Origin: Halobaculum roseum
GTDB lineage: Archaea; Halobacteriota; Halobacteria; Halobacteriales; Haloferacaceae
Length of the DNA: 64,000 nucleotides
NCBI RefSeq assembly: GCF_019880245.1
Contig: NZ_CP082287.1
Location: 124,001-188,000 of the forward strand
Reading direction: 5' to 3'
The number at the start of each line of letters is the position of its first letter. Position 1 is the first letter of the stretch. The position numbers were made by a program, and so were the translations under genes. Of this stretch, positions 1 through 8,849 are shown piece by piece. The notes under the pieces were generated by a model. The model ran no database searches. It was not told the origin of the DNA and saw only the letters and a program-made list of their open reading frames with translations.

Positions 1-2353
1 CGTCGTTGACGGCGTTCGCGATGGCTGCGGGCGCACCCTCAGTTCCCGCCTCCCCGGTTCCCTTCGATCCCATCGGTGTCTTCGGGGACGGGGTTTCGAT
101 GTGGTCAGTCGTTACGTCCGGCGCCTCCTTTGCGGTCGGGACGGCGTAATCCATGAATGTGTCCGTTTGGAGTGTCCCACTGTCGTCATATCTAAGCTCC
201 TCATAGAGACTCCCTGCTAACCCGTGGAAGATCCCTCCTTCCACTTGGCCATCTACGATCTTGGGATTAACGATCGTTCCGCAGTCGTGAACTGCGACGT
301 AATCGAGGATGTCTATTTCGCCGGTTGTCTTGTTCACCTCGACTGCAACGAGTTGCACCCCATATCCGTATGAACCTGAAGAGTTGATCCGATCATCTTC
401 GTCAATCGGCCTTGAGTCGTCCATGCTGAACGTGTGCTGGGTTCGGAGGCCGGGTTCGATATTGTCCGGGAGTTTCGATGGATTCCAGTGAGCCGTCCCC
501 GCGATCTCTCTGATAGATATCGCGCCACCGTCGGGCCCGTGTGCACGACCGTCTTCTAATGATATCATCACGGGATCGACATCCAATATTACGGCCGCGA
601 TACGTCGCATCTGTTCGGCGATTTGCTCGCTCGCGTTCTTGACAGCGCTGTGACCGACCGTGGCGAATCGTGAGGAGTAACTTCCCGATGAGACGCTCCA
701 CGCTTTCTCGCTTGTGTCCATGCCCGAAACGACGGTGATTGCTTCCGGGTCGACTCCTAGTTCATCAGCCGCGATTTGGGAGGCGGTCGTCTCGTGTCCC
801 TGTCCGCTCGGAGCGGAATCGAGTTCGACCACTATACTCGCGTCGGGTTGCACCATCATCGTGACAGCACTGACGGCACCCGACTTGGGGTGCCCCTTCT
901 CACGCTCTTCCGGCGGGAGGGCCACCGAAACGTATCCCATATTAGAGGCCGACGGGTCGATGATCGCCGCACAACCGATTCCTATGTACCGGTTGTTCGC
1001 TCGTGCCCGGTCACGCCGGCCGAGATAGTCCTCGTACTCGAAGAGTTCTTTCGCCCGTTGGAGTGCTTTGCTGTAGCGTCCGCTGTCATACTCTCCGCCT
1101 GTCGGTGTCCGATATGGGAACTCATCTTCGTCGATAAAGTTCCGTTCGCGGAACGCAGTCGGGTCCATGCCGACGACATCAGCCATGCAGTCTATGAGTC
1201 TTTCAAGACCGAAGTAGTACTGGTGACAGCCGTAACCCCGATTTAGCCCAGCTGGGCATTTGTTCGTCTGAACCGCGCGGAATTCCCCACCGAAAGCGTC
1301 GAAGTCGTACGCATTCACGTAATTCCCGAGCGGACGGAACGTGTTACCTGGCTCTGGAGCACGAACGTATGCTCCAAAGTTGTCGTAGAGGTCGACCCAG
1401 ACGCCTAGGATATCGCCCTCCTCGGATACCGCGCCACGCATACGTTGAGTCCGATCCGTGTGACACGCGCTTGCCTGAAGGTGCTCTCTTCGACTTTCGA
1501 TCCACTTGACTGGTGCACCGGCCTCGCGTGAGGCTATCACTGCTGCCGCGATGTAGGGGTAAATATGCGCCTTGACACCGAAACTTCCTCCACTGTCGGA
1601 TGGTACCTTGAACTGTAGATCCGCCTCTGACATCCCCAATGCGCCCGCAACAACAGGATGCATTGTGAATGGGCCTTGGAAGTTTGACCACACAGTCGCG
1701 CCGTCACGAGCTGTGTCGTACTCGGCAATGACTCCGTACGTCTCCATTGGCGCACTCGTATATCGGGGGAATTCGAACTCTCGTTCGACAACGTGGTCCG
1801 CACGTTCGAAGGCTTCGTCAACAGGACCGTACTCCAATTCGCGGTAGTTGGCGCAATTTCCACTGGGATGGATCTGAGGAGAATCGTCGTCCAGTGCTTC
1901 GAGTTCGTCGGTAACCGGATCCAGTCGCGTATAGTCGACGACAATATCTTCCAGCGCGTCGGTCGCACCGTACTTGGTCGTCGCTACAACCATTGCCACA
2001 GGCTCGCCGTCGTATCTGACCTTATCAACAGCTAGCGGGTAGTACTCGGGCGGATTCTGGACACCGACTGCGAAGGGATCCATCTGCTCTGCGATGTCTG
2101 CGCCCGTAAGGACACACGTCACATCTTCACGGCGTTCTGCGGCCGTGGTATCGATATCGTCGATCTCGCCGTGAGCAACCGGAGACCGGAGGAAGGCCAC
2201 GTGATGGAGATTCGAAGTCGGCTCAAAGTCGTCCATATACTTTCCTTCGCCGCGTAGGAGGCGGTCATCTTCACGACGACCCATGGGTTCTCCGACCGCG
2301 GTCGAGTCAGCATCCGCCTCCGATTCCTCTTGGCGGTCGAGGGCGTTACTCAT
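1..2353 (-). CDS. Xanthine dehydrogenase/aldehyde oxidase-type molybdenum-binding large subunit (3' end outside window)
   Basis: The reverse strand stays open from ATG at 2353 to the window edge (about 784 codons), so the C-terminus is missing. The product should bind molybdopterin cytosine dinucleotide and hydroxylate an organic substrate. The N-terminal part carries the RREDDRLLRGEGKYMDD type opening of the family. Near the visible end is KGTGEAG, whose Glu matches the catalytic Glu of this family. The loop that reads AYRCSF in true CO dehydrogenases reads LNRGYGCHQ here, so I do not call it CO dehydrogenase. The start overlaps the small-subunit stop by 8 bases, implying translational coupling. 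The substrate is unknown. Confidence 0.88.
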   Translation of the reverse strand, partial: MSNALDRQEESEADADSTAVGEPMGRREDDRLLRGEGKYMDDFEPTSNLHHVAFLRSPVAHGEIDDIDTTAAERREDVTCVLTGADIAEQMDPFAVGVQNPPEYYPLAVDKVRYDGEPVAMVVATTKYGATDALEDIVVDYTRLDPVTDELEALDDDSPQIHPSGNCANYRELEYGPVDEAFERADHVVEREFEFPRYTSAPMETYGVIAEYDTARDGATVWSNFQGPFTMHPVVAGALGMSEADLQFKVPSDSGGSFGVKAHIYPYIAAAVIASREAGAPVKWIESRREHLQASACHTDRTQRMRGAVSEEGDILGVWVDLYDNFGAYVRAPEPGNTFRPLGNYVNAYDFDAFGGEFRAVQTNKCPAGLNRGYGCHQYYFGLERLIDCMADVVGMDPTAFRERNFIDEDEFPYRTPTGGEYDSGRYSKALQRAKELFEYEDYLGRRDRARANNRYIGIGCAAIIDPSASNMGYVSVALPPEEREKGHPKSGAVSAVTMMVQPDASIVVELDSAPSGQGHETTASQIAADELGVDPEAITVVSGMDTSEKAWSVSSGSYSSRFATVGHSAVKNASEQIAEQMRRIAAVILDVDPVMISLEDGRAHGPDGGAISIREIAGTAHWNPSKLPDNIEPGLRTQHTFSMDDSRPIDEDDRINSSGSYGYGVQLVAVEVNKTTGEIDILDYVAVHDCGTIVNPKIVDGQVEGGIFHGLAGSLYEELRYDDSGTLQTDTFMDYAVPTAKEAPDVTTDHIETPSPKTPMGSKGTGEAGTEGAPAAIANAVND

Positions 2354-2963
2354 CGTTTCCCTCGACATCGTCTGCGATTTCACAGTTACACCCTTCACAG
2401 GGGGTTGAGTCGATCCCTCCGTCGGCTACCGCTGGTTCATCCTCGCGAAGTCGGGCCGCAGCCCACTCGATACTGTCGACGATCGAGGTGTAGCCCGTGC
2501 ACCGACAGATATTCCCTGAGATAGCGGACTTTATTTCCTCTCGGGTTGGATCTGGATTCTCTCGAAGCAGAGCTGTGGCTGTCATAAGGAACCCGGGTGT
2601 GCAGAATCCGCACTGGAGGCCATGGTTCTGCTTAAATCCCATTTGGAGCGGGTGGAACGTCGTTCCTTCACGGGTTTTCATGGCGACCCCGTTCATTTCT
2701 GCGCGTTTTGCAAGTCCCTCGACGGTCGTGATTTCGTCTTCATCGACCGCGGCGGCGTACAGCATACAGGACTTCTTGGGAACACCGTTATGTAAAACGG
2801 TACACGCACCGCACTTGCCGACAACGCAGCCCTGATGCGTTCCTGTCAGTCCCACCTCTTCACGTAGGAAATGAACGAGAAGTCGCCGATCTTCCGTCTC
2901 CCGGACGTACTCTTCCCCGTTGATTGTCACCGATACAGTCGTTGTTGGTGTGTCGTCGGTCAT
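2346..2963 (-). CDS. Molybdenum hydroxylase small subunit, [2Fe-2S] (CoxS/XdhC-like)
   Basis: This 205-residue protein carries both iron-sulfur motifs of the family. The plant-ferredoxin-type cluster is GCVVGKCGACTVL followed by a Cys about 10 residues on, and the second cluster is CGFCTPG with ICRCTGY. It passes electrons from the molybdenum site to FAD. It is slightly longer than the usual 150-170 residues because of an acidic tail containing CEGCNCEI, a Cys cluster of unknown role. The start overlaps the FAD-subunit stop by 4 bases (ATGA) and the stop overlaps the large-subunit start, so the three subunits form one translationally coupled unit. Confidence 0.93.
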   Translation of the reverse strand: MTDDTPTTTVSVTINGEEYVRETEDRRLLVHFLREEVGLTGTHQGCVVGKCGACTVLHNGVPKKSCMLYAAAVDEDEITTVEGLAKRAEMNGVAMKTREGTTFHPLQMGFKQNHGLQCGFCTPGFLMTATALLRENPDPTREEIKSAISGNICRCTGYTSIVDSIEWAAARLREDEPAVADGGIDSTPCEGCNCEIADDVEGNDE

Positions 2964-3844
2964 AGCTCCTCCGTTGCTCGATCGTAAGCACTGCTCAGCG
3001 CACGCTTCGCGAACTCTCCTGCCATTGCTTCCTTGTACTCCCCTTCGGAGCCCTCCTCATCCGGTTGAACTGTCTTCTCTACAGCCGTCGCTGCTGCGTT
3101 GAGCGCGTCCTCGTCAAGCGTCGTTCCTTTGACGACCGACTCTGCGTCGGTCACGCGGACAAGGGGTCCGACAGCGCCAACGCTTACCCTTGCCTCTGTC
3201 ACGAGTCCGTCTGTGTCAACTCCCACAACTATCGCGACACCCACAAGGGCGTAATCTCCCGATCGCTCGGCGTGTTTTTCGTACGCACTCCCAACAGCTA
3301 CAGCATCTGGAACGAGCGATTGGAGTTTCGGTAACCGTGCGCCGGTCAGGATCTCCTCGTCATCCATGTCGACGGTGAACATCCCGAAGTAGAATTCCTC
3401 GAAGGGGACCTCCCGGTTACCCTCCGGTCCGGTCAACTCAATCGTAGGGTTCAACACCTTCATAACTGGAAGGTAATCTCCGGAGGGATCTGCTTCGGCG
3501 AGCGTTCCGCCGAACGTGCCCTGGTTCCTAACGGGCCAGTCGGCGATCTCTCCGATACACTCGCTGAACAGCCGAACGTGGTCCTGAATCGGATTGGCTT
3601 GCTGGATATCGGTGTGTTTCGCTAGCGCACCGATTCGTACTTCGTTTTCATCCTCCTCGACATACCGAAGTTCTTCGATGTCCGTGATGTCGATGAGGTA
3701 GTCCGGCGAGGCAAACCTCGTTTTCTGGAGTGGCACGAGACTTTGCCCCCCCGCGAGCAGTTCCGCATCGTCGTACGTTTCGAGCGCGTCGAGAGCTTCT
3801 TCGACGGTCCGCACCGAAACGTGTTCGAACTTGCGTGGATACAT
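2960..3844 (-). CDS. Molybdenum hydroxylase FAD-binding medium subunit (CoxM-like)
   Basis: A 294-residue protein of the FAD-binding medium subunit family. It shows the two flavin-binding motifs, AGGQSLVP near residue 32 and a TFGGTLAEADPSGDY stretch near residue 109. Length is normal. It lacks the extra iron-sulfur loop of 4-hydroxybenzoyl-CoA reductase, which argues against that enzyme. It lies 15 bp after the acyl-CoA ligase gene and overlaps the small subunit by 4 bp, so it is the first gene of the hydroxylase trio in transcription order. Confidence 0.92.
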   Translation of the reverse strand: MYPRKFEHVSVRTVEEALDALETYDDAELLAGGQSLVPLQKTRFASPDYLIDITDIEELRYVEEDENEVRIGALAKHTDIQQANPIQDHVRLFSECIGEIADWPVRNQGTFGGTLAEADPSGDYLPVMKVLNPTIELTGPEGNREVPFEEFYFGMFTVDMDDEEILTGARLPKLQSLVPDAVAVGSAYEKHAERSGDYALVGVAIVVGVDTDGLVTEARVSVGAVGPLVRVTDAESVVKGTTLDEDALNAAATAVEKTVQPDEEGSEGEYKEAMAGEFAKRALSSAYDRATEEL

Positions 3845-3859
3845 GTGGCGTCCGTCACG

Positions 3860-5440
3860 TCAAACATCGACTACGTGATGCACGTCAACATCTAGCTCCC
3901 GTTGTTGTAACTCTTTCCGCAGTATTTTCCCGACGTTACTCTTGGTGAACGAATCGATGAAGAAGTACTTTCGCGGCCGTTTGAAGTTGGCCAGGTCGGC
4001 GCTGTTCCGACAGTGTTCGTCAAGGGCATTGACAATCTCCTCGTAATTGACCACCTCGGGATCGTTAGCGAGGGTAACAAATGCGGTGACCGCCTGGTTC
4101 CACCGTTCACTGGGTCGTCCGACGACTGCGGCCTCCGCGACAGCCTCATGTCCTTCCAAGACCGTTTCGACTTCGATTGGGTAGATGTTTTCGCCGCCGC
4201 TGATGATCATGTCGTCGACACGGCCAACGAAGAACAAGTCACCGTCTTCATCCCGGTATCCCAAATCCCCCGTGAAGAACCAGCCGTCGACGAGAACATC
4301 GTCATCTCTATTTTCTGTGAGGTATCCGTCGAACGCCTCCGGAGAGGTCGCGTCAACAATAATCTCGCCGAGCGACTCGCGGCCGACGGTCGCGGTCGGA
4401 TTCGGACCACCGTAGTCACTTGGTTCGACGACACGAACCGTAGTGTTGATCCCGGCATATCCCACGCAATTCGGCTTCTTGGACACCAAGTCACAGATAG
4501 CGTGCGTGTACACCTCCGTGCTGCCGTAGTGGTTAACAAAGGTCTCAGGATCGAACTGGGCCTGAATTTCGCGAACGGTTGCTGGACCCATGTTGGATCC
4601 AGCGTATGTCACGTGCGCGACCGAGGAAAGATCTGACTCCGACGCGATGTCCGACTGCAGGAGGTCGTGGAACACTGTTGGAACCAGATAGAGACTCGTG
4701 ATCTCTTCTGTTTCGATCAGATCGGCAGTCTCACCAGCTGAGAACCGGCATTGACAGATCCACTTACCACCGAGGAGGATCGTCGTTGCAAGGGTGTGGA
4801 TACCCATAGTGTGCGACAACGACATTAGGCCGAGCGTCGACTCACCGAGCGACCAGGAATTCTGAATCGCATGAGCTGTCGCGGCCGCATGTGTGTTCTC
4901 ATGGCTTCTTGGGACGCCTTTTGGGTCTCCAGTCGTGCCACCAGTGTGAAGAATTAGGCTCGGTTTGGTCGCGTCCACATACGTCGGTTCGAACTTAGAG
5001 TTACGGCCCGTGTCACGAAGTGACCTGTAAGTCATCGCACCGGGCACATCCGAGTCGACTGTGATGAGGTCTGCGTCAAACTCGTGAGTCATCGATTTGA
5101 CGGTCTCCGTAACCTCATCAGCGACAACAAGTACATCCGGCGCCGCGCTCTCGAGTAGGTACGATAGTTCCTCCGGCGAGACGCGGAAGTTGTACGGAAC
5201 AAACACTGCACCGATCAGTTGAGTCGCTGTGTATAACGTGGCCAGTTCGGCTCGGTTCCGCATCGCTGCGGCGACACGATCACCAGTTCCGATACTGTGT
5301 TTTTGCAGCGCTGCTGCTAGTTCGACGCTCTCGTCAAACCATTCTCGATAGGTGTATCGGACGTCCGATTCCGGATCAACAAGTCCGACTGCGTCCGGCG
5401 TTCGCTCTGCCGTCCGTTCGAAAGCCTCTCCCATGTTCAT
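3860..5440 (-). CDS. AMP-forming acyl-CoA synthetase/ligase
   Basis: About 526 residues from ATG 5440. The open frame runs further upstream, but that stretch is basic and unlike the family, while MNMGEAFERTAERTPD is a typical ANL-family start. Motifs: the Ser/Thr/Gly-rich P-loop HTGGTTGDPKGVPRSH, the adenine motif NHYGSTE, GDLGYRDEDG, the hinge GRVDDMIISGGENIYP and the C-terminal catalytic Lys in SNVGKILRKEL. It should activate a carboxylic acid with ATP and CoA. Its place between a thioesterase and a molybdenum hydroxylase suggests a CoA-dependent pathway for the acid carried by the neighbouring BenE-like protein (inference). It could also be a general fatty acid ligase. Confidence 0.88.
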   Translation of the reverse strand: MNMGEAFERTAERTPDAVGLVDPESDVRYTYREWFDESVELAAALQKHSIGTGDRVAAAMRNRAELATLYTATQLIGAVFVPYNFRVSPEELSYLLESAAPDVLVVADEVTETVKSMTHEFDADLITVDSDVPGAMTYRSLRDTGRNSKFEPTYVDATKPSLILHTGGTTGDPKGVPRSHENTHAAATAHAIQNSWSLGESTLGLMSLSHTMGIHTLATTILLGGKWICQCRFSAGETADLIETEEITSLYLVPTVFHDLLQSDIASESDLSSVAHVTYAGSNMGPATVREIQAQFDPETFVNHYGSTEVYTHAICDLVSKKPNCVGYAGINTTVRVVEPSDYGGPNPTATVGRESLGEIIVDATSPEAFDGYLTENRDDDVLVDGWFFTGDLGYRDEDGDLFFVGRVDDMIISGGENIYPIEVETVLEGHEAVAEAAVVGRPSERWNQAVTAFVTLANDPEVVNYEEIVNALDEHCRNSADLANFKRPRKYFFIDSFTKSNVGKILRKELQQRELDVDVHHVVDV

Positions 5441-5501
5441 GATTAATGAATATCTTGGCAACTTTCGGTAAAAGTGTTCTGCTGGTTGCTCAGAGTGAAC
5501 C

Positions 5502-5921
5502 CTATTCCCACTTCTGGAAGTAGGTCGCGCGACCCGACACGGCAAGTTCACCTTCATTGTGGATCTCAGCCTCACCGACTGCGATTGTCCCTCCTCGCTG
5601 GACGAGTTCCGCACGAGCGACGATCTCGCCCTCTGTTACAGGGGCGTGATAGTTGACGTCCATATTGATCGTTAGTGGCTCCATCTCGTCGAGGGTGGCT
5701 TCTGCGTCGCTATGGATCGCGCCTGCCACGGTGGCGTCGACAAGTGTAGCCATGACGCCGCCGTGAACAACAGTATGATTCGTGATCCCTTCCTCATAGG
5801 GGACTCGGAATTCGGCCACCCCATCTTTCACCGTCGCTTCTTCGATGCCAATCCGATTGAGGAACGGCATCGTCTCAAAGTACTCCTCCATCTGCTGGTC
5901 TACATTCTCCGACATACGCAT
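5502..5921 (-). CDS. PaaI-type hot-dog thioesterase
   Basis: 139 residues with the hot-dog signature VVHGGVMATLVDATVAGAI. In PaaI/YbgC relatives this surrounds the helix that binds the acyl-CoA thioester. Expected role: hydrolysis of a dead-end or overloaded acyl-CoA, freeing CoA for the ligase encoded 61 bp downstream. ATG codons at 5921 and 5915 are both possible starts; the second gives MSENVDQQ. Part of the same minus-strand cluster. Confidence 0.87.
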   Translation of the reverse strand: MRMSENVDQQMEEYFETMPFLNRIGIEEATVKDGVAEFRVPYEEGITNHTVVHGGVMATLVDATVAGAIHSDAEATLDEMEPLTINMDVNYHAPVTEGEIVARAELVQRGGTIAVGEAEIHNEGELAVSGRATYFQKWE

Positions 5922-5978
5922 AAAACCGGTTCCCGGCGTCTTACAAATGGGTGTCGGTCATGGCATAGTTCACTCTGA

Positions 5979-6857
5979 TCAGTCCAAATCGAATATTCGC
6001 CTCGGATTATCGACTATCATCGTCTCAATTGAAGCTTCAGAAACGCCGGCATCCAACATAGCTGCGACAAAGGACTTGAACTGCTCAATTGCCGGTGGAT
6101 TGGCGGTCGCCCCACCATCTGTCGCCATCACAGCGTTTTCAGGCCCAACGATGTCGACCGCGTCGACGTAGTCTTGGACTGTGGCCGCGTTCCCCATCAT
6201 TTCCGTTGTGCAGATATAATGGAACTCAAGGGTAGCCCCGAGATCTGTGATAGTCCGCATTTGATCATGGGTGTAGTTCAGGAAGTTGGCGTGTGGGTGC
6301 TGGACGAGGAACTCCTCGACACCTCGATCGACGGCCTCCTCTACGAGCTCGATCGACTCTGTGGGGCTGAGATGCGAGAGACCGATGACCATCTCATGGG
6401 CGGCGATGCGATCAAGCACTGTTAGCGTCTCGTCGGTAAGCTCGCCGCTATCATTGAGAACGGAAATGCCCCCCTTTTCCTCCTCTTCGGTCTCGAACAT
6501 CTGGACGGCAGCGTTCTCGAGATGGTTGGCCGCTGTGATCGTAGGCATCCACACGATATCAGCGTCGAAGTTCGCAGCACCGTCAACCGCGTGGTGGTTT
6601 AGCCCGCCGACCCACTCGTTGAGCGTGATCCCTCCTAACATCTCGAATCCAAGCTCTTCGCGGACTATCTGAGCACGTGAGGCAGTCTCAAAGTGATGGT
6701 TCTTGGTGACGATCGCCCGCATTCCGTGGTCCTCGGCCGATCGAGCAGCAGAAAAATCAGTATCGTGCCTGGGGAACGCGCCCGGCGCGGTGTGCATGTG
6801 GGTGTCGACTGCTCCCGAGACGAGTCGTTCGACGACCTCGGAGTCGCTCGATATCAT
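5979..6857 (-). CDS. DUF6282-like TIM-barrel metal-dependent hydrolase
   Basis: A 292-residue protein that looks like an amidohydrolase-superfamily barrel of the DUF6282 type. Candidate metal ligands appear in order: HxH in DTHMHTAPG near residue 19, TKNHH, GLSHLSP, VQHPHANF and a late ATDGG. The family has no settled substrate. In this cluster it may open a ring amide or lactone made by the hydroxylase, or process a lactone or amide precursor (inference). Length and motif order are complete. Confidence 0.78.
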   Translation of the reverse strand: MISSDSEVVERLVSGAVDTHMHTAPGAFPRHDTDFSAARSAEDHGMRAIVTKNHHFETASRAQIVREELGFEMLGGITLNEWVGGLNHHAVDGAANFDADIVWMPTITAANHLENAAVQMFETEEEEKGGISVLNDSGELTDETLTVLDRIAAHEMVIGLSHLSPTESIELVEEAVDRGVEEFLVQHPHANFLNYTHDQMRTITDLGATLEFHYICTTEMMGNAATVQDYVDAVDIVGPENAVMATDGGATANPPAIEQFKSFVAAMLDAGVSEASIETMIVDNPRRIFDLD

Positions 6858-6919
6858 ACCCCAAACTGAACGTCGACTGGGCTTATACCTACTGGTAAGG
6901 TTGCCGCAGCCGAAATCGT

Positions 6920-8206
6920 TCAGTCATCGACAGTCGGCGAGGAGTCCGGAACCGAGTCCTCACCGAAGAGTTCACGCCAATCCTCCGTTTCTAATATGAG
7001 CGACACCAGTACTCCACCAATCAGCGACCAGAAGGGGGCCCCGATGTCGAACAGCGAGAGACCGGACATTCCTATGATGAGCGCGAAGAACGTCCCGTAC
7101 TGGTACCGACTGGTGCTCACCCATGACCCCTCGAACGCGCTAATCAGCACCCCGATCATAGCTACACCCGCCAGAAGCGAGATGAGTGTACCCGGAACAG
7201 CGTTGACGATCGATGTTGCCGCTGCAGCGACGAAGCCGAACGCGCCAAACAGCACGCCAGCAATAACTGATGCGACATATCGACCCTCACGGTCTTCTCC
7301 CGCTTCTTCGCTGCTCGTAATAGCTGTCATCGGCCCGGCGATGTTCGCGTTGTGCCCACCAACAAAGCTCGCGAGCATCCCTCCGATCCCGCTAAACACA
7401 AGCATTGAGTTGATCGGTGGATCGTAATCCTCGACCTGCAGGACGCCGATAGCCTGCATGTTCTCGGCACCGATCACCATCACGGTCAACGGGATCGCGA
7501 TCGTTATGATCGACTCCAGTGAGATCACTGGAGTAACGAGTATCGGCTGAGCGATCGAGATAGAGATGCTCGTCAATGCAGTTGAACCCTGCCAGATTGC
7601 GGCTCCAGTTCCAAGACCGATTGCTCCGACGATCCCGGGTATCTTCGGAACAAATCGATGAAAGAGGAGGAAGCCGATGAGCCCCACACCGGCGATCAAT
7701 GGTGCGTTCTGTACGGCGGTAATAATCCCTATGGTGAACTCGATTAGCACGCCGGCGATCATCCCCATGATGATCGGTTGAGGGATGAATTCAACGAGAT
7801 CGCGGAACTTACCGGATATCCCTATCAAGAACACCAGAATACCGGACACGAGATACGCACCCGCTGCCTGTGCGAAATTAAAGTCAGCGAGGACGATGCC
7901 GACCATCACCGCACCAGGAATTGTCCACGCACCGACGATTGGCTGTTTGTAGTACAACGCCATCCCAAGCGTCAGCAGTCCGCCGAGGACGTAGATGCCA
8001 AACAGCCATGACACTGCCTGTGCGTTAGTCAACCCTCCCTCATTCGCGGCGTTGAGGATGATGAGTGCTGGCCCCGTACAGCCAAACACCGCCGCGGTGA
8101 GCCCCGACCCAAATTTGCTCAAATCGAGATGGGAACCGAATTCAGCGATCCCTTCCCGGAATCCTGGACCACTCTCTAAGGTACTTGCTAACGACCATTG
8201 TGACAT
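6920..8206 (-). CDS. BenE-family transporter (benzoate/H+ symporter-like)
   Basis: A 428-residue, very hydrophobic membrane protein with about 11-12 predicted spans. The N-terminal third carries the BenE pattern: GCTGPALIILNAA, then ALYYKQPIVGAWTIPGA in place of the LWYRVPVLTAWSTPGA stretch I recall from YdcO. The family imports aromatic acids such as benzoate with protons, but substrate range is poorly tested. It is encoded between the CoxG-like protein and the DUF6282-like hydrolase, so it probably imports the substrate of this catabolic cluster. Confidence 0.85.
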   Translation of the reverse strand: MSQWSLASTLESGPGFREGIAEFGSHLDLSKFGSGLTAAVFGCTGPALIILNAANEGGLTNAQAVSWLFGIYVLGGLLTLGMALYYKQPIVGAWTIPGAVMVGIVLADFNFAQAAGAYLVSGILVFLIGISGKFRDLVEFIPQPIIMGMIAGVLIEFTIGIITAVQNAPLIAGVGLIGFLLFHRFVPKIPGIVGAIGLGTGAAIWQGSTALTSISISIAQPILVTPVISLESIITIAIPLTVMVIGAENMQAIGVLQVEDYDPPINSMLVFSGIGGMLASFVGGHNANIAGPMTAITSSEEAGEDREGRYVASVIAGVLFGAFGFVAAAATSIVNAVPGTLISLLAGVAMIGVLISAFEGSWVSTSRYQYGTFFALIIGMSGLSLFDIGAPFWSLIGGVLVSLILETEDWRELFGEDSVPDSSPTVDD

Positions 8207-8301
8207 GGTGCGTCATACAGTGCCGAAGTGATTATAATAAATGTTTCTCTTAGATCGGGATTGATCAGGATGAATTTTGAGCAACAGTCAGACCTGTTGA
8301 G

Positions 8302-8760
8302 TCACACAGGTTGTTCTTCTTCGTCTACGTACTCTTCAAGATTCGAAAAGAACGTGTTTAGATCGCTGTTCACCTTCCGTTTGATGATACGAGACCCAAG
8401 CGAGGCGAGTTTGCCCGAAAACTCAAACTCCGTGTCGTAGACAATCACTGTCGTCCCATCGTCTCCCTCTTCAAACTCAACCTCTGCAGTCCCGTTGACA
8501 CGACTATTGATACGGTTATCCACCCCTTCGATATCGCACTCTAGCCACGCAGGCTGTTCCTTCTCTGTAACGTCCACATCCGCACTGAGAGTAAGTGAAA
8601 TACCAGCCAACCCCCGTTCCAGAGTGCCGTCGTAGTGGTCGCCATCGCGGCTCAATTCTTTTGCGCCGGGGATCGTCGCCTCAAGTGTCTCTGATTCAAG
8701 GATCGTATCCCATAGCTGTTCGCGTTGCTGACCGACCGTCTGTTCGCCGTTGATCTTCAT
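8302..8760 (-). CDS. CoxG-like SRPBCC-domain protein
   Basis: Start chosen at ATG 8760 (MKINGEQTVGQQREQLW), which fits the CoxG family. An upstream in-frame extension would read through a palindrome. Family features are PGAKEL near residue 35, a long beta-sheet middle part and an amphipathic C-terminal helix. CoxG proteins accompany molybdenum hydroxylases and are thought to help mature or anchor them. This is the first gene of the minus-strand cluster in transcription order. Confidence 0.87.
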   Translation of the reverse strand: MKINGEQTVGQQREQLWDTILESETLEATIPGAKELSRDGDHYDGTLERGLAGISLTLSADVDVTEKEQPAWLECDIEGVDNRINSRVNGTAEVEFEEGDDGTTVIVYDTEFEFSGKLASLGSRIIKRKVNSDLNTFFSNLEEYVDEEEQPV

Positions 8761-8761
8761 G

Positions 8762-8776
8762 GTGCTACGGTAGCAC
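8762..8776. promoter_or_regulatory. Perfect 7+7 bp palindrome in the divergent promoter region
   Basis: GTGCTAC-G-GTAGCAC is a perfect inverted repeat with one central base. It lies directly upstream of the CoxG-like start (8760) and about 75 bp before the RdfA start. A TATA-like TATTTAA follows at about 8791 for the plus strand. Position and symmetry suggest an operator for a dimeric regulator of the catabolic cluster, possibly of both directions. No regulator gene lies next to it. Confidence 0.5.
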
Positions 8777-8849
8777 ATACCTGGATTCTCTATTTAACTC
8801 TTCGGGAGTGAACAGAAAGAGTTACACAAGTACGTTTGTAACACAATGT

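Noticed and set aside
1-2353. Annotation of the large subunit as carbon monoxide dehydrogenase
   Set aside because: The AYRCSF active-site loop of true CO dehydrogenase large subunits is absent (LNRGYGCHQ instead), and the gene context is catabolic.
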